Source: Chloroflexota bacterium (GTDB lineage: Bacteria; Chloroflexota; UBA11872). Taken from it: a stretch of DNA of 5,794 bases. Shown piece after piece: positions 5,751 to 5,794 of this stretch (position 1 is its first letter; each line of letters starts with the position of its first letter). Location: contig JAPPFO010000078.1 of the NCBI GenBank assembly GCA_028875175.1, forward strand, positions 1 through 5,794. Direction: 5' to 3'. The notes below the pieces were generated by a model. The model saw nothing but the letters and a program-made list of their open reading frames with translations. It was not told the origin of the DNA and did no database searches. The translations under genes and the position numbers were made by a program.

Positions 5751-5794
5751 CGGAGACATGGTAGACAGGTGTTCGGAGACATGGTGAACACCTC
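5751..5794. mobile_element. Possible insertion-sequence end: 23-bp tandem repeats, cut by the window edge
   Basis: Two tandem units begin at 5751 and 5774, sharing CGGAGACATGGT and then A/G-rich ACA sequence, with a period of 23 bp. Between and across them is a perfect inverted repeat AGGTGTTC (5767-5774) and GAACACCT (5786-5793) with an 11-bp spacer. Repeated ACATGGT-ACACC motifs of this sort are what I associate with the ends of integrase-core (IS3/IS481-like) elements, where the transposase binds. No transposase is in the window, so the element would extend to the right. The assignment is an inference. Confidence 0.4.

Noticed and set aside
1..5794. CRISPR array, tRNA or rRNA gene, toxin-antitoxin or defence system
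   Set aside because: No regularly spaced repeats, no cloverleaf or rRNA sequence, and no defence-related domains beyond a recombinase fragment and a zinc-finger protein were seen.

Overview
This is a GC-rich bacterial window with no eukaryotic or classic viral features. The core is a minus-strand cluster that reads, in transcription order, dapF, dapL, hflX and a small ceramidase-N-domain hydrolase, with promoter-like sequence upstream of dapF. The adjacency of dapF, dapL and hflX, the use of the one-step DapL route to diaminopimelate, and the high GC content fit a Chloroflexota (Dehalococcoidia-like) genome. That taxonomic call is an inference from gene content and I hold it loosely.

Layout. 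Positions 1-239 (+) hold the C-terminal end of a tyrosine recombinase that begins outside the window. Six bases later a small plus-strand gene (246-602) encodes a RanBP2-type zinc finger followed by two membrane helices. It ends tail to tail with the minus-strand cluster, the two stop codons overlapping by 4 bp. The cluster runs 5252 to 599 and is tightly packed: dapF and dapL are 1 bp apart, hflX probably starts at a TTG inside the end of dapL, and the hydrolase start overlaps the hflX stop as ATGA. From 5253 to 5794 there is no convincing gene. This stretch holds a good sigma70-type promoter facing dapF, a roughly 357-nt leader with a perfect AT-rich palindrome, a CCCTCACNCCAACCCTCTCCC-type dispersed repeat, and, at the right edge, a 23-bp tandem repeat with an inverted repeat that looks like the end of an insertion sequence continuing outside the window.

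How the genes work together. DapL converts tetrahydrodipicolinate to LL-diaminopimelate in one step and DapF epimerises it to the meso form for lysine and, where present, peptidoglycan. HflX is a ribosome-splitting GTPase co-transcribed with them without an obvious metabolic link. The last gene keeps the zinc-site motifs of neutral ceramidases but has Asn where the ceramidase nucleophile Ser normally sits, lacks a signal peptide and lacks the C-terminal domain, so its substrate is unknown.

The most interesting points are the degenerate ceramidase-like protein at the end of a housekeeping operon, the bacterial RanBP2-finger membrane protein beside an integrase, and the long dapF leader with its palindrome and a possible coupled upstream ORF. 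I did not find a clear multi-gene undescribed system.
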